This document shows, piece after piece, positions 1 through 12,045 of a DNA stretch of 64,000 nucleotides. Source of the DNA: Holothuria scabra (lineage: Eukaryota; Echinodermata; Holothuroidea; Aspidochirotida; Holothuriidae); assembly GCA_037179385.1 (NCBI GenBank), contig CM074189.1, positions 21,711,020 to 21,775,019 on the forward strand. The letters run 5' to 3'. The position numbers were made by a program, and so were the translations under genes. Numbering within the stretch: the stretch's first letter is position 1; each line of letters starts with the position of its first letter. The notes under the pieces were generated by a model that ran no database searches, was not told the origin of the DNA, and was given only the letters and a program-made list of their open reading frames with translations.

Positions 1-1373
1 ATCATTACAACGTCATATCGTAGGAACTGAGCACACAAACACACAGAAAGAAACGGCTTTTACTTACAATCTTACGCTTCTCCGCGCAAATATCACGTAG
101 CTCAGGGCCGTTTTCAGAAACTGATCTAATATGACAATTTTACAATTATTTTATGACTACGCTATATTGATTATTGGGAGTACTTACCATTGTTCATTTA
201 TCCGTGCTTGTAAACCTTTATGACGGACTTCTTCCTCTGTATGCTTATGAAGAAACTGTTGGAAATGACACTGAGACAATCGGTACGTAAGCTTAATTAT
301 CAAATGAAACATATTGTGTAAACACTGTTGGTTTTGAAGGTGTAAAGTACAAAGGTAGGTGCGTAAACACATATTTTCATATGAAAGAATATGCCATTCA
401 AAATAAGAATATCTAAAGATGTGTGACTCACTCATAAGAACTTAAAGCCTTTTTGAACTAATATTAAAATATACACTTTTATATGTTCAACGGAAAACCA
501 AATGGAAGGCACGACATTCACTGTACCTCAAATTTACAGGTATGCTTTATATCTGATTGCAGGTCCAGTTCAGCATTTTGTATGATAAAGTTGATGACTT
601 CACCTGCTTGTTACCAGACGGAGATATTTTTCATGGAAATCACTCTGCAAAAAAATTTTCGTGTAGTTCAACGACAATTCACCTGCTTAAACAAAGGAGA
701 GTATATCACTACTTTAGGCGTAGTTCGAAATAAAGCACTGAATAGGAAATAAGTTAACCAATATAATGTAAGTTGGCCTGCCATGGCCCACTGGCTGGTC
801 TTTGTGGCAATTAGTACATGCATCTCATATCTATTGACAGCAATGCCTTACACTTTTCCTTTTCCTTTAGTAAAGACTGCAAAAAAGATTTTCAATTTTT
901 CTTTATTTGGTGCACGAAGTCAGTGCTTTATGGAAAACATGCAAATATTTAGCACACAATGGGAAGTTTTAATGTGGGGAAGTGTGTCGAATGCTTGGAA
1001 TTTTTGCCTAAGTGATCTGATTATGTACAACCGTCTTCATTCGATCTGTGTCTACTAATCACCATTCGCACATTGAGGATAGTCCAACACCAAGTTGGGG
1101 CTTGTCTAATGTTTACATAAACTGCATAAGGACATTGTGAAAGAACTGGGATCTCAATAAAAAAAATGTCGGATAAAAGCATAAACGATTAGTAAAAAGT
1201 TATTGCCTCCACCTGATTTAGTCCAAATGGATGGGGACGGAGTACTGTGTCATTCACGATTAAATTTATAGATACTCAGGCAAAGTTCAAACACGATTTT
1301 AAGTATGAACAATCTATAAGGAAAATGAAATAAATATTACTCATGCTCTTAAGATAACTACAATTGGGTCATT
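1..1373. other. AT-rich DNA, no gene recognised
   Basis: Several open frames of 80-90 codons occur here, but none resembles a known protein, shows a conserved motif or joins to good splice sites. I see no repeat structure that I can name. Confidence 0.4.
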
Positions 1374-1401
1374 GTACTGTCCATGACGTCATGGACAGTA
1401 C
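1374..1401. repeat. Perfect 28-bp palindrome centred on a CRE motif
   Basis: The 28 bases read identically on both strands, with TGACGTCA (the consensus for CREB/ATF dimers) at the exact centre, 1384-1391. Symmetry breaks on both sides at 1373 and 1402. No gene start is recognisable nearby, so regulatory use is unproven. Confidence 0.6.
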
Positions 1402-1760
1402 CTCAGGCACGCTTCTCATTTTCGAAGGACAGTTCTTTCGTTCACTGTTTCTTGGTTCTCAGTGAGTCATTTGCTCTACAATCGAACTCATTACGTAGAG
1501 TGAGTCATGTAGACGGGAACGAGACTTCATGGTCACTTTTGGTTATAATATGGCCTAAATGAGCGGTTTTATTTTGGCATTTATGTATTTTATTGTTTTG
1601 CAAAAGAATACTTGAGTAAGTCAAATTTGTTTACAGTATACTTGCTCATCACAGGACGGCCGCATTGTACCTGAAGTATATTGCGTACATGTACATTGTC
1701 GCTAAACGCTAACAAGCTAAAGAGCATTGTAGTATTGTGGCACACACACTGTACTGTCAT

Positions 1761-3440
1761 CATAGGCGTAGGAGGCGGGGGGAGGGGGACTGCAGCCCCC
1801 ATCCAAACATTTCTGTGAAAATTCTGGCAGTATGTTGACAATTTTTCGGCCACCTACCTCAAGAAAAATAAATTGAAAAAATGTAGCTAAAGAAAATTAA
1901 AAGTTGCAAAAAGTATCCTACATAATTGAAACAAACTTCTTAAAGTTGTCGGACTCTATTCGCCATTAGGCCTACTAATCTAAAATCTTAAATCTCAGAG
2001 TGTCGCCGGCAAGCAGTCAAAGCCGTTCTTAGTCAGATGACTTGTATAATCAAAGCAATACTCGCACTATCTGAGGATCGAGACCCCAAAACTTATTCTG
2101 ATTGTCGTGCGCTTCTTAATGCAGTATGTGATTTTGACTTTGTTTTTGGTTTAAACGTATTAAAGTCAATACTATCGAATACCAGCAGCCTCAGTCAGTA
2201 CCTCCAGGGTAAATCGGTGGAGGTAATATCGGCAAAAAGGGGTGCAGATGCAACAAGACAAACTCTCAAAGATTGTAGAAATGATGAAAACTTTGAGCTT
2301 GTTTGGAAACAAGCGGACCTCCTCGGTAACAAAATCAAAGAATGCATAGTGGATATGGACTATGAATTCAAGGAACCACGGCTTCCAAGAGCACCACCAA
2401 AACTAGGCCACCTCTTCGACTTGAGGTCCTCTTGGGAACATCAGGAGCTGGCGAAGCAGAGCAGTGCACCTCTCCAAGGGATTATTATGGTATTGATGCT
2501 TATTTTTGTGGCATAGATAAAGTGGTTGCGGAGATGGAATCAAGGTTTGATGTGGAAGACCAGAATATACTTTGTGCGCTTTATGACATTGTATTAAATG
2601 AAACTACAACTGGAAGCAGCTATGATAAAGTAGCAAAATATTATAATTTAGATAGAGACATTCTCAAAGCTAAAAAGAAGAGTTTCATTAACTTTAGAAA
2701 ACAAAATAAGCAAACATTCCTCAATTTTCCCTCCTTTCTGGTTCTTCTGCAGCAAATGTTGTGGAATACATGCACGTACGACCAACGTGACATTTTGTAT
2801 ACATATTATAAGTGTGCATGCATTCTGGCAGCTATCCCAGCAACGTCATGTTCTGCGAAGAGGGCCTTCAGTGGTCTATACGCAGGCTAAAAATGTATTT
2901 GCGAAACACCATGGGGCAGCAAAGACTCCATAATCTTGCAGTTCTAAATATTGAACGAGATTTTACGAACAGAGTAACGCAAGAACAAATGGAAGACATT
3001 ATAAATATTTCTGGAAGCAGGCGGAGCAGAAATTCTTACTTTTATTGAAAACTTTTTACATCTTAATGATTTAACCAGTTATTTTTTAATATGCACAAAT
3101 GTTTGAGGGGGTGTATGTGAATGAAATACTTCGACATTTGAATTGTACAAGCACTTTTATATTCGGCAATTCACCATGTTATGTTATGGTTAAACTTATT
3201 ATTATTATTATCATTATTGTAACGACTTCCCCCCCAAAATAATAATTAAATGAAACACAAAAGATTGTATGTAATAAGCATGCGAACTTTGCGATATAGC
3301 AACCGTTGGTTGTCCATATGGTATGTACACTAACATGTAAAACGCCCGCAAAGAACGCGAAATATTTTGGTTGTATTTTTCGGGCAAGTCGTTACAGCCC
3401 CCCCCCCCTCCCCAAATCACATTGGGCTCCTACGCCAATG
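1761..3440 (+). mobile_element. hAT-superfamily DNA transposon relic with TIRs and 8-bp target duplication
   Basis: The left end begins CATAGGCGTAGGAG and the right end is its inverted copy, read from 3440 as CATTGGCGTAGGAG (13 of 14 match). The flanks are ACTGTCAT (1753-1760) and ACTGTCTT (3441-3448), a 7-of-8 match, as expected for the 8-bp duplication of hAT insertion. The interior carries a broken ZMYM1-like transposase. G- or C-rich tracts follow both termini. Mutations in the duplication and the transposase indicate an old insertion. Confidence 0.85.
2037..3048 (+). pseudogene. hAT transposase remnant (ZMYM1-like, DUF4371 part plus C-terminal dimerisation domain)
   Basis: The first frame (2037-2516) contains SEDRDPKTYSDCRALLNAV, VFGLNVLKSILSNTSSLS and YLQGKSVEVISAKR, typical of the middle of ZMYM1-like hAT transposases. 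The reading then shifts frame at about 2400-2440 and continues with DYYGIDAYFCGIDKVVAEME (expected YYR-type motif and LESRF). A second shift near 2880 leads to the hAT dimerisation region (ATSCSAKRAFSGL, then LKMYLRNTMGQQRLHNLAVL). The N-terminal TTF-type zinc finger expected upstream was not found. The gene is truncated and frameshifted and cannot make an active enzyme as it stands. Confidence 0.85.
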
Positions 3441-4033
3441 ACTGTCTTATCTCGCAAATGCTTGTAGTTCGCCGCCGGAGAACAGCCATGGCATTTATGT
3501 ACGCATCTAGGCCTAGATTTAATCTTAAAATTTGACGTTAGCTCTCTTGTTATATTTCTCTCTTGGAAGCAGTCACGTAAGGCTTAACTAAGGCTTGCCA
3601 AACGCTAGGTGTATTTTGAGAAGTAATAAGAACTTATCCATCTCAACGCACAAAACCATAGCAAGCAGCCATCTTGGTATAATCACACGTACGGTAGCGA
3701 CAATCTACGCATAGGACGTTAGTGCAGTCTTCTCTATCAATGTGTACAGGAAGTCGAGTTATACCTTTTTATTGGGTCTAGCAGTCGGTGACATCTCGCT
3801 ACGTCTTTTTGGTTCGAAGGGTGCGACCAATTTTCCTATGATCCTCTGTCCATGTTTATATAGGAAGTCCGTGGCCATAACATACCCCCAAATTTAAAGG
3901 CCCACGCTTGCTTGTGTATATTATCATTCTGAGAATGATGTTCATTCTCATAGGGGTCTATACTGTTCTTTTTGTCTGCACTTAACTCAGTAACTCAGTT
4001 TGAAAATAAACTCAGTTTGAAAAAAAATTCAGT
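3441..4033. other. Gene-free spacer between hAT relic and LINE
   Basis: No coding signal is seen. A short self-similar stretch (CTCAGTTTGAAAA repeated three times with variation, about 3985-4035) sits just before the LINE frame opens and may be part of the LINE insertion or its 5' junction. Confidence 0.4.
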
Positions 4034-5905
4034 TTGGAAACGAGTCAAACTGATTACCAACGTACTATCCGCGAGGCAAAGGAAAGATATTATAACACAA
4101 TAATATGTGACCCTAAGGGTGACCAAAAACTTTTATTCAAGATAGTAAGTGAGTTGAAAGGTAAATGTCAGATGCCACTACCTGAAGTAGAATATGAAAA
4201 AGTTTTGGCAAATGATTTTGTTGCATTTTTCTCAGAGAAAATTGAAAAGATCCGTGTAAGTTTAGATGAGGTCCAAGAGATTAACATACCAGATGTAATT
4301 CATCCAAATTTTGAAGTTAATTTGGACAAGTTCCGTCCTGTTACTGAATCAGAAATTTCAAAATTAATCAGTGATTTTAGTAACGCTACTTGTCACTCTG
4401 ACCCTATTCCAACCAGATTGGTGAAGGAATGCTTGGACGTACTAGTGCCACCTATTACCAGTATTGTCAATGCTTCACTTTTACACCACACTTTTCCCAA
4501 AATTTGGAAAGAAGCACTAGTGAAACCTATGCTAAAAAAAGACCGGTTTAGATCCAGTTTTCAGCAACTATCGCCCCGTTAGTAATATCCCATTTTTGAG
4601 CAAAGTGATTGAGAAAGCTGCTCTTGCCCAACAACTTGAGCACATTCACCAAATGGATGTTTTTCCAGATCTCCAGTCAGCGTATAGGCCGTATCATTTG
4701 ACGGAGACTGCGTTGCTCAAAGTTACCTTGGACATCCTGATGTCTATGGAAAAAAAGCAAGTCACACTTCTAGTTCTCCTAGATTTAAGCGCTGCCTTTG
4801 ATACCATAGATCATTCAGTACTGGAGGTGGTACTGGAAAAAGATTATGGCATCACTGGTGATGTACTTGCCTGGGTGAGTTCTTATCTTAGGAATCATAC
4901 TCAGCGTGTGAAACTTTAGTCAGGTGTTTTGCCTGAAACGCGACCACTCCATTATGGTGTGCCCCAGGGAAGCTGCTACGGTCCAGTGGCCTTTTTGTTG
5001 TATGCCAGCCAATTATTTGCTGATATTCAGAAGCATTTAACCCAAGTTCATGTGTATGCTGATAACACCCAACTTTACTTAGCTTTTAACCCCAGTCAAG
5101 ACACAAACCAATGGAAAGCAGTTGCTGATATTGAAAACTGTGTGAGGGATTTGAGAGCTTGGATGTTGTCAAATAAACTAAAAATAAATGATTCAAAGAC
5201 TGAATTTATGCTAACTGGCTCCAAATCCAGTTTAGCCAAAGTACATGTGAATTCAATCCGAGTAGGAGAGTGTGTGGTGCAAAAAGTCCCGTATGTGAGG
5301 AATTTAGGGGTGTGGTTTGATGAGCACCTTGACATGCAGCTACATATTACCAAGCAATGTCAAAAAGCTATGATGCATCTGGAAGCCATTCGTTCTATTA
5401 GGAAGTATCTTTCTATAGAAGCCACTCGGAGTGTGTTGCACGCTTTTGTGACATCATGTCTTGACTATGGAAACAGTCTTTTAATTGGTGTTCCCAATGT
5501 ACACATAAGTAACTTACAGATAGTACAAAACACGGCAGTTCGTTGCTTGCATAACCTTAAAAATATGATCCTGTTTTCTCCTTCATTTCATCTGAGCACT
5601 GGCTCACAGTTGATAAAAGAATAAAGTTTAAATTGATGTTAATAGTATGCAAATGCTTAAATAATCAAGGGCCAAAATATCTCAATGACATGCTGATAAA
5701 AGATTTTAATGCCACTCACAATCTCAGATCTAACAGTGACACATTACGATTGATAGTTCCACGCACCACTTCCAAGTCGTATGGTGACCGTGCCTTTATG
5801 GCTGCAGGTCCTAGACTCTGAAACTCCCTTCCTTTCTCTGTCAGAAGTGTCTCGAATACCTCAAAATTTAAAGCTGGACTAAAGACTTACCTTTTCAACC
5901 TATAG
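4034..5905 (+). pseudogene. Reverse transcriptase of L2/CR1-like LINE, inactivated
   Basis: Motifs in order: SDPIPTRLVKECLDVL and SIVNASLLHHTFPKIWKEA (start of the RT domain), a frameshift near 4530-4590, QSAYRPYHLTETALLKV, LVLLDLSAAFDTIDH (motif A), an in-frame TAG at 4917-4919, HYGVPQGSCYGPVAFLLY (altered GVPQGSVLGP), and VHVYADNTQLY, where the catalytic YADD is now YADN. The C-terminal part (LNDSKTEFML-like, NLGVWFD, then GPRL-stop-NSLP, where TGA at 5819-5821 replaces the expected tryptophan codon) completes the family signature. Reverse transcription would be abolished by the loss of the second aspartate and by the stops. Confidence 0.85.
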
Positions 5906-5974
5906 TATTATCTCTCATTTATTACTTGTAAAGTGCACGTGAATGACTATGTCACATCGTGCGCTATATTAAGT
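4034..5974 (+). mobile_element. 5'-truncated L2/CR1-like non-LTR retrotransposon
   Basis: The element holds a reverse transcriptase with its C-terminal region and a short 3' UTR. The 3' end carries the stretch near GTGCGCTATATTAAGT (about 5960-5975), which resembles the GGCGCTATATAA-type 3' terminus seen in L2/CR1 relatives. No endonuclease domain is present upstream, so the copy is 5'-truncated as usual for LINEs. There is no poly(A) tail. Confidence 0.8.
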
Positions 5975-6237
5975 CTAATCTATATATATACTTAGGGTCT
6001 AGTACCCCTTCCTGCAGTGTCACTGTGAGCACTGTAGGCATACTTTGCCACTTCCGGTTGATCACTGTTGTTACATCGGCATTGCATAAATAGACTATAT
6101 GATGGTGATTTTCAATTAGCCTGATAAGCACTATGAGAAATAGTGCAGGCCTGCATCGTTTTTGTGAATCACGAGATTGCGAGTCGAAAGTAGCCGTCGA
6201 AGGATTGATATCTACAACAGCAACCAACACAGTACTG
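5975..6237. other. Short spacer, no feature recognised
   Basis: Between the LINE 3' end and the next hAT-type element I see no coding or repeat structure. Confidence 0.4.
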
Positions 6238-7789
6238 CATAGGCGTAGGAAGCGGGGGGCTGCGGGGAAGACAGCCCCCCTCCCGATGAAATGGGTTAGA
6301 AAACTCCTTTTTCATTTATGTGATATTCTGAACCCTTATTTCTCATGAAATTCCGGGTTCTCCTCAATACAAGCGCCAATTTGTAATTCATTGTTTCAAT
6401 AAAGCAAAATTTTTGGTGCGCTTCGCGCACTTCAACGTGCAATTCCTACTACATAAGGGCTCTCTCTCAAGAATCAGTTTGATAAACCATTTCAAGCTTT
6501 GGGAATGAAAAAAATCGAAATTGCCATTTGTGACACCAGATCTTCAAGTAACACCGGCAACTTTAGTGCTATTTTTACAAATTTTTTCTCATAAAATTCC
6601 CAATTTTCTCCAATATAAGTGTAAGACTTTGAAATAGTTTGTCTAAAATAAACAACAAAGTTTCGGAAACTTTTAAAATTGTTATTGGAGAGCTTCAGTT
6701 CGTAGACCTTCAAGATAACGTTATGTAGCAACAACAATCTTCAGTTGAGTTTAAGTTAATTGAATTTAATATAGCGCTCAGCACTGCTTAATAAGGCATT
6801 CACTGGCGCTTCACAACCACAACAAATACAAGAACAAAACCACAAACTAACAAAAGAAAGTTCAGTCAATTTAAAGTTCTATTAAACAGGTACGTTTTAT
6901 GTTAATATTTGAATGAGTCGATTGATGAACAATCCCTCGTTTTAAGTTTGGATTTGAATGAGAGGATTGATTAACAATCCCTCACATCACCGTGCAATCA
7001 TTCTCAGATTGCCAATATAGGAAATGCATATTCTTCGATCAGTAATCCCCAACTTTTCGAATTTCCCCATACAAGAAACCCCAAACCAAAAAATGCCTGC
7101 TTTACAAGCTCCACAGCCACAAACATTTATTTCAAAAAGGCAACAATTTCGGCGCGCTTTCAGCGCCGCAAAATGCTTCCCTGACACAGTGGTTTTTACA
7201 CTTCATAGAAAACTCGGAAATCTTTCCTACTGCTAAGCTACTACTAACAAGCCCGAGAAATGCCATTTTCGGCTGTCTGAGGGGTCCGATTTTTCAAAAC
7301 TTCCTCTACGCTCCGCCGCAGCTGACGGTGGCGCTCCACTTCAAAAGTCTTTCGGGCAAGACTTCAGGCAGGGAATCATTAACCTACTTAAATGCTCTCA
7401 TATATACCTCTCATCAGTTACCTTTCAACCCTGTCAGTTGAATAGTCTGTGAGTAGATGGATTCTTTAGTAGCTTGAAGAATAAAAAAATGCTATTAATG
7501 TTCCTCAGTTTGCAGAGGACATAGATAAACTGTAATTGTTGTCTTCTGTAGAATGGCTAGAAAAACGAAGAATTCTACTTTCTTTGGTGCCCAGTTTCAT
7601 TTGAAGAAAGTAATTTAAAGCATACAATTTTTTTATTTAAAGGAATCGTTCTTCCTAGTGAAAAATGAAAAAAAAAAAAAAAAACTAAGAATCAAAAGGA
7701 ACTTTTGGTCAATGGGGTAGCGTGAGGTGCATAATCCAAAAAATGCTCTTCCTCCCTCCCCCACTTTCAAATTGCTTCCTACGCCACTG
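6238..7789. mobile_element. Non-autonomous hAT-type element with TIRs and 8-bp target duplication
   Basis: The left end reads CATAGGCGTAGGAAGC and the right end is its inverted copy (CAGTGGCGTAGGAAGC read from 7789). The flanks CAGTACTG (6230-6237) and CAGGACTG (7790-7797) match at 7 of 8 bases. The termini closely resemble those of the hAT relic at 1761-3440, so the same transposase family probably moved both. No transposase motif was found inside. The interior has GC-rich palindromic patches (for example GCGCTTCGCGC near 6420) and an A-run at about 7669-7684. Confidence 0.8.
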
Positions 7790-7797
7790 CAGGACTG

Positions 7798-9100
7798 CAC
7801 TGATTACATTCAGGAACATCACATTGGCCAACCGACGTGGAAGGACAATATTCTAAGCTTAAATACGTACCAAAGTACGTTGGCACAGAAACAATCATGG
7901 ACAGTAAGTGGTTAAGATTTTCGTAACTACATTTTCTTGTTCATTATTCCCCAGAAAGCGGTTCGGGTTACGCACATAAAGTACATTCCGTTGTTAGTGG
8001 ATTTGCATTAGAAATATGTATGAAAGACGTGGTTGTAGACTTTTTTCTTCAACCCAAATTTTGGTCAAAATAAGGTAGGCAGTATGAACTTGATGAATGA
8101 GAATGGGGCTATATTGTCATTTGTCTATGACAGGACACATACGAACTTATCACTAGGACAAAATCGGTTGGCACGGACATGAAGGGGTATGAAGGGGTAT
8201 TCGGTATGTGGGAGATAGTAATAATAACAAAAAAACACAGTTGAGAGGTTTTAATAACATTGTCAATCAAGAAATATCCTTTCCAAGTTTATCCTGAGTG
8301 GCATGAAAGAACTGCCTTGTCCCCTTTATGAAATTAATGCTTTACTTATTATCCAAATTCTTTGTATAACATTAACTCTGCAATGGGGGAAACTTCGTTT
8401 ATGAAAAACACCAGTGTGAAAATACCATTGAAGTATCATACCTTCCTGAACTGAACAATATTTTTATCTGCCCAGTTCTATGTCCTTTTTTGTTTACCGC
8501 TATATGGTCTTGATGTGCTTTTGATTACTGGTAAAGCAAACGATGGATGTTATGTTCTACTTCTCTAATTCCTGTCCATAATGTTTACTTGTATAATTTG
8601 TTCAACCTGATACATAACCCTACATCTCTGAAGACTTGAATAGGTTGAAAAGTGAATTGACAAAACAGAATATGCTGGACATCTTTTACGGTTTGCTGGA
8701 TATATCTTCTTTACAACCCACGTAATTTCCAAAATGGTGGTCTCTTCAAATAAAGTGATAGCACATGAGTATCTTTAAAGGAACAAATGTTCACACTTTT
8801 TCTAGCTATTGTCGCCGTAAAAGGTAACTAAATCTTTGTTTTGATACTTTGGTTAGGCCGAAATTTCTATAAAGAGTGGGCAGTAAAAACCTTTCGAGGG
8901 AGTTTCCCATCAATTTGGTTTTGATTTTCTTAAGGTGATTGTGAGAAAATGTTGACAAAGCCATCTGTGTGGAGGCGGCATTTAAAATGTGCAGACCTTG
9001 GACATGACTGGCCATTGGTTTGTAAATAAATCAGTTTTGGATAAGGTCTGTTCGGTTTCTTGAGGACGACTTACCACAAAACACCGTAGAATGTTAAATG
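7798..9100. other. Gene-free AT-rich stretch
   Basis: No convincing coding frame. A short tandem duplication (GAAGGGGTAT twice, about 8180-8200) is the only local structure noted. Confidence 0.4.
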
Positions 9101-9286
9101 TACGGAAGCCGAGAACGGCGCGGTAGGGAGAAAACGCAAATCGGTTTCTCTGTACCATGAATTCCAACAAACTGGAAGAGAGCGTACTTCAAGATCGTTT
9201 TGTTATAGCATGTAATGTATTCAGTATCCTCAAAATAAATGGACGAGTCTCAATGCTGCTAGAAAACAGAGCCTTTCAGACAAGAA
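9101..9286 (+). repeat. Left copy of an inverted-repeat pair (partner 11433-11612)
   Basis: This stretch matches the reverse complement of 11433-11612 over about 180 bases with scattered differences. Shared blocks include TACGGAAGCCGAGA, GGGAGAAAACGCAAATCG and ATGGACGAGTCTCAATG. The two copies could be arms of one old element or two insertions of one repeat family in opposite orientation. Confidence 0.7.
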
Positions 9287-10648
9287 TGATGTTATTGGTT
9301 CCGTCAAATCCATAAGGTCTCAAATAAAGGGGAATAACTTTTTATCGCGCTCCCTTCAAACCCCACATCTATGACTTGTTCATAACTCAGGATAATTCTG
9401 TTTGAAGATTATCTTTGTCTAAAACAGACTCCTAGTTGCTGAAAGGTTGCAAAATATTATGTTATACCGGCAGATTTCTTCTAAAATCTTTTGTTGTTCT
9501 TTAAAATTGGAGCAACTAATTTGAACTCGAAACTTAACACGAGTGGAACATTGAATATTGAGGTTGGCCTGAAAATTTTGTGAGCACAAAGGTTGCAGCT
9601 CTGAAAGCGTCTGCATATTTCATTTGCATGTATGAACATTACATAAAATACAAAAGATGTGCTCAATTAATCTGCCAGTATGACATCACAGATTCCCCAC
9701 AACTTGCAATGTGTTACAGTGGTTTGAATATTTTCTTTAAAAAGTCATGGCTACTGAACGCAACATACTTTTGCGACGGAACTTTACCAATACAGAGTAT
9801 AAAGGTACCTTGCTTTTTTGAAGCTTTTGAAAATTGTCACCGGAACACCTCTTTAATTCCCATCTAACTAACTAACCAAATATAACCAATGCCTAATAGT
9901 TTTCTGTACGTATGCTTTTATGGATTCATGATTTAACGTGACCCATATCTATTATCATACATTTGACCTAATAGGGGTACATTTTAAAAAGATTCCATAT
10001 TCGTTAGTAGAGGATGAAGTTGAAAGTTTTGACTGCAATAAAGTTTTAAATAAATGAGAGACGTACATAGGTATAGCGCGTTAGGTACAACCTTACGATC
10101 ATTATGGCCGAAAAGTAATTCAATATATTAACAAGCGTGTGTGCGTGGCGTCAAAGCCTCCCCCCCACCACCTAGAGAAAAAAACAAGTTAGGAAAAAAA
10201 AAAAAAGTTAGGAAACAAAAATAAAAACACTTAGGAAGATTAGGGAAAAAATACAAACATGTAACCAATCATTTGCTGGTTAAAATAATCGAGGAAGCAT
10301 GGTTAAAATTTACCAAAAACATTTTAAAAATGGACCACAATTCAAAATTATTCAGCGGTTTTACCAATGTAATGCTCACTTTTACCCGTTTGTCGTGGTT
10401 GTTTTAACCAGAGAAAGGAGATTAACCAGCATATTGGTTAAACCTAACCAATGTGTTTTTAAAGTGCACCGACAGACAGCTTTTACCAGACCACGAGTGT
10501 CCGATAAATTCTTTCTGTCAGTGTGACGTTACAATTAGTAAGCATTTCATTTCAAGTCGCACTCTTCTAATACAAATCATGTATCCACATTTTCTCAAAT
10601 TTAATTTCTTTTCGATCAGACTGAGATTTAGAAGATATTTGCTAACAG
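9287..10648. other. Gene-free stretch between inverted-repeat arms
   Basis: No recognisable gene. Purine-rich low-complexity DNA occurs at about 10170-10270. Short open frames on both strands show no family resemblance. Confidence 0.4.
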
Positions 10649-10892
10649 CAAAAAAAAAAAAAAAAAAAAAAATCGGATCGTAATCCGATTCGAATTCGTT
10701 GTAGTGTGGCCGCGGCTTTATCTTTTCGTTTTTCCTTTTTTCTTCCCATTTTCCTTGTTCTGCTTTTCTCGTCGCCTCTTCTTATTTTTCTTCTTTCCGT
10801 TTCCTCCCCTTCCTCTTCCCATTTCTTTTTGTCCTTTCTCTCGCTCTACTTTACCACCACTCCCGACAGTTCTCTCCTGGATACACGCCTTC
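10649..10892. repeat. Poly(A) run, small hairpin and long polypyrimidine tract
   Basis: An A-run of about 22 bases (10649-10672) is followed by a perfect 8-bp hairpin with a 4-base loop (AATCGGAT-CGTA-ATCCGATT, 10671-10690) and then, from about 10716 to 10892, a nearly pure C/T tract on the plus strand. The A-run could mark a retroposed sequence. The open frames here (rich in F, P, S, L) are by-products of the biased composition. Confidence 0.6.
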
Positions 10893-11432
10893 AGTTTTTT
10901 ATTTTAGAAACATAAAGGGCAGGACTTGAAAGTACCGGTACCCCACAACACAAAGATGTTACCTTTCTAATTAAAAGACAGAATACCCGTTTAGAACGGA
11001 TTAAAATTCAAAACTTTAAATAAGGGACTGCATACCTAGTATCAGACGATGCTACCACCTACGTATTTTATTAATTATACAATGAATGCACACTCTGGTT
11101 GCAACATAACTGTACTTTATTGTAGGTCTTACCGTCTTCGTCAGAAACTTGCCTACGACAAGTTGCAAAAATGCACAGTTCAAACACAAAGATCTTAGAA
11201 TGGCACCATTCACAGAAATTTGCCAATATACCGAATAATTATTATTAACAGAGAACCCTCGAAAAAGAGTAGGCCCTAAATGAGCGAAAAAGGGGTATAG
11301 GTGATACTTCTCACGTTTTCATTACCTGCTATAATTTTTTGAGCCGTTGAGACTTGGTGATCTCGCATTACGTTACCAGTACCAAAGACAATCCTTTGTT
11401 GCAGACAAACAAACTCGGATACGAACGCACTG

Positions 11433-11612
11433 TTCTTGTCTTAACGGCTCTGTTTTCTAATAACATTGAGACTCGTCCATTAATACTGAGGATGTATGCA
11501 GTACATTACATTTGTAACAAGACGTTCTTGACGTACGCCCTCTTCTTATCGAGAAATCTCTCTAGAAATCGATTTGCGTTTTCTCCCTCCCACGCCGCTC
11601 TCGGCTTCCGTA
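11433..11612 (-). repeat. Right copy of the inverted-repeat pair (partner 9101-9286)
   Basis: This is the reverse-complement partner of 9101-9286. The block reading TTTGCGTTTTCTCCCTCC and CTCTCGGCTTCCGTA is the best preserved. No transposase lies between the arms. Confidence 0.7.
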
Positions 11613-11879
11613 TAAATGTCCTTTTCAGATAGTGTAACAAAAACGCTTCAGCTGCCAAAGCTTGAGAACTTTTCACGGTAAAGCAACGCTGGGCAGACCA
11701 TTAAATAGAGTTAACTATTTTTTGTTGCATACTTTAATCCGTGGTTGTAAGTTAATTTAAGACCTTGAAGGGCAGTGGTTTCACGAACGCTAAGCTACCA
11801 CGAATTTGAAGTCGTTGTCTTATGGATTACTTTGCGTCGGATGAAACAATAATTTGGATCAAATTTGGCATTTTTTGAA

Positions 11880-12045
11880 AGACCAGTTGTTCGGTTCAGA
11901 TCATGAGAAATCAGTAGATGGCTCTTAGGATGATAAGCCTACCTTACTTTGACCCGGCTAGAAATCGAACTCCAGATCTCCCAGTTGCCAAGCTTCATGG
12001 CTTCAAATGCCACTGCCTTTATCTAGTCGGCCACAGCTTCGGTTA
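11880..12045 (-). mobile_element. tRNA-derived SINE head, degraded
   Basis: Read on the minus strand from about 12040, the sequence looks tRNA-like, with a B-box-like GGAGTTCGATTTC followed by GCCGGGTCA. It does not fold into a full clover-leaf with intact stems as far as I can see, so I call it a SINE head and not a tRNA gene. Confidence 0.5.

Noticed and set aside
7721..7800. Second copy of a separate hAT end
   Set aside because: It pairs with 6238 as the right terminus of one element, including the target duplication, so it is not a separate element.
10704..10915. Phenylalanine-, serine- and proline-rich open frames resembling membrane proteins
   Set aside because: By-product of a polypyrimidine tract; two frames are open equally.
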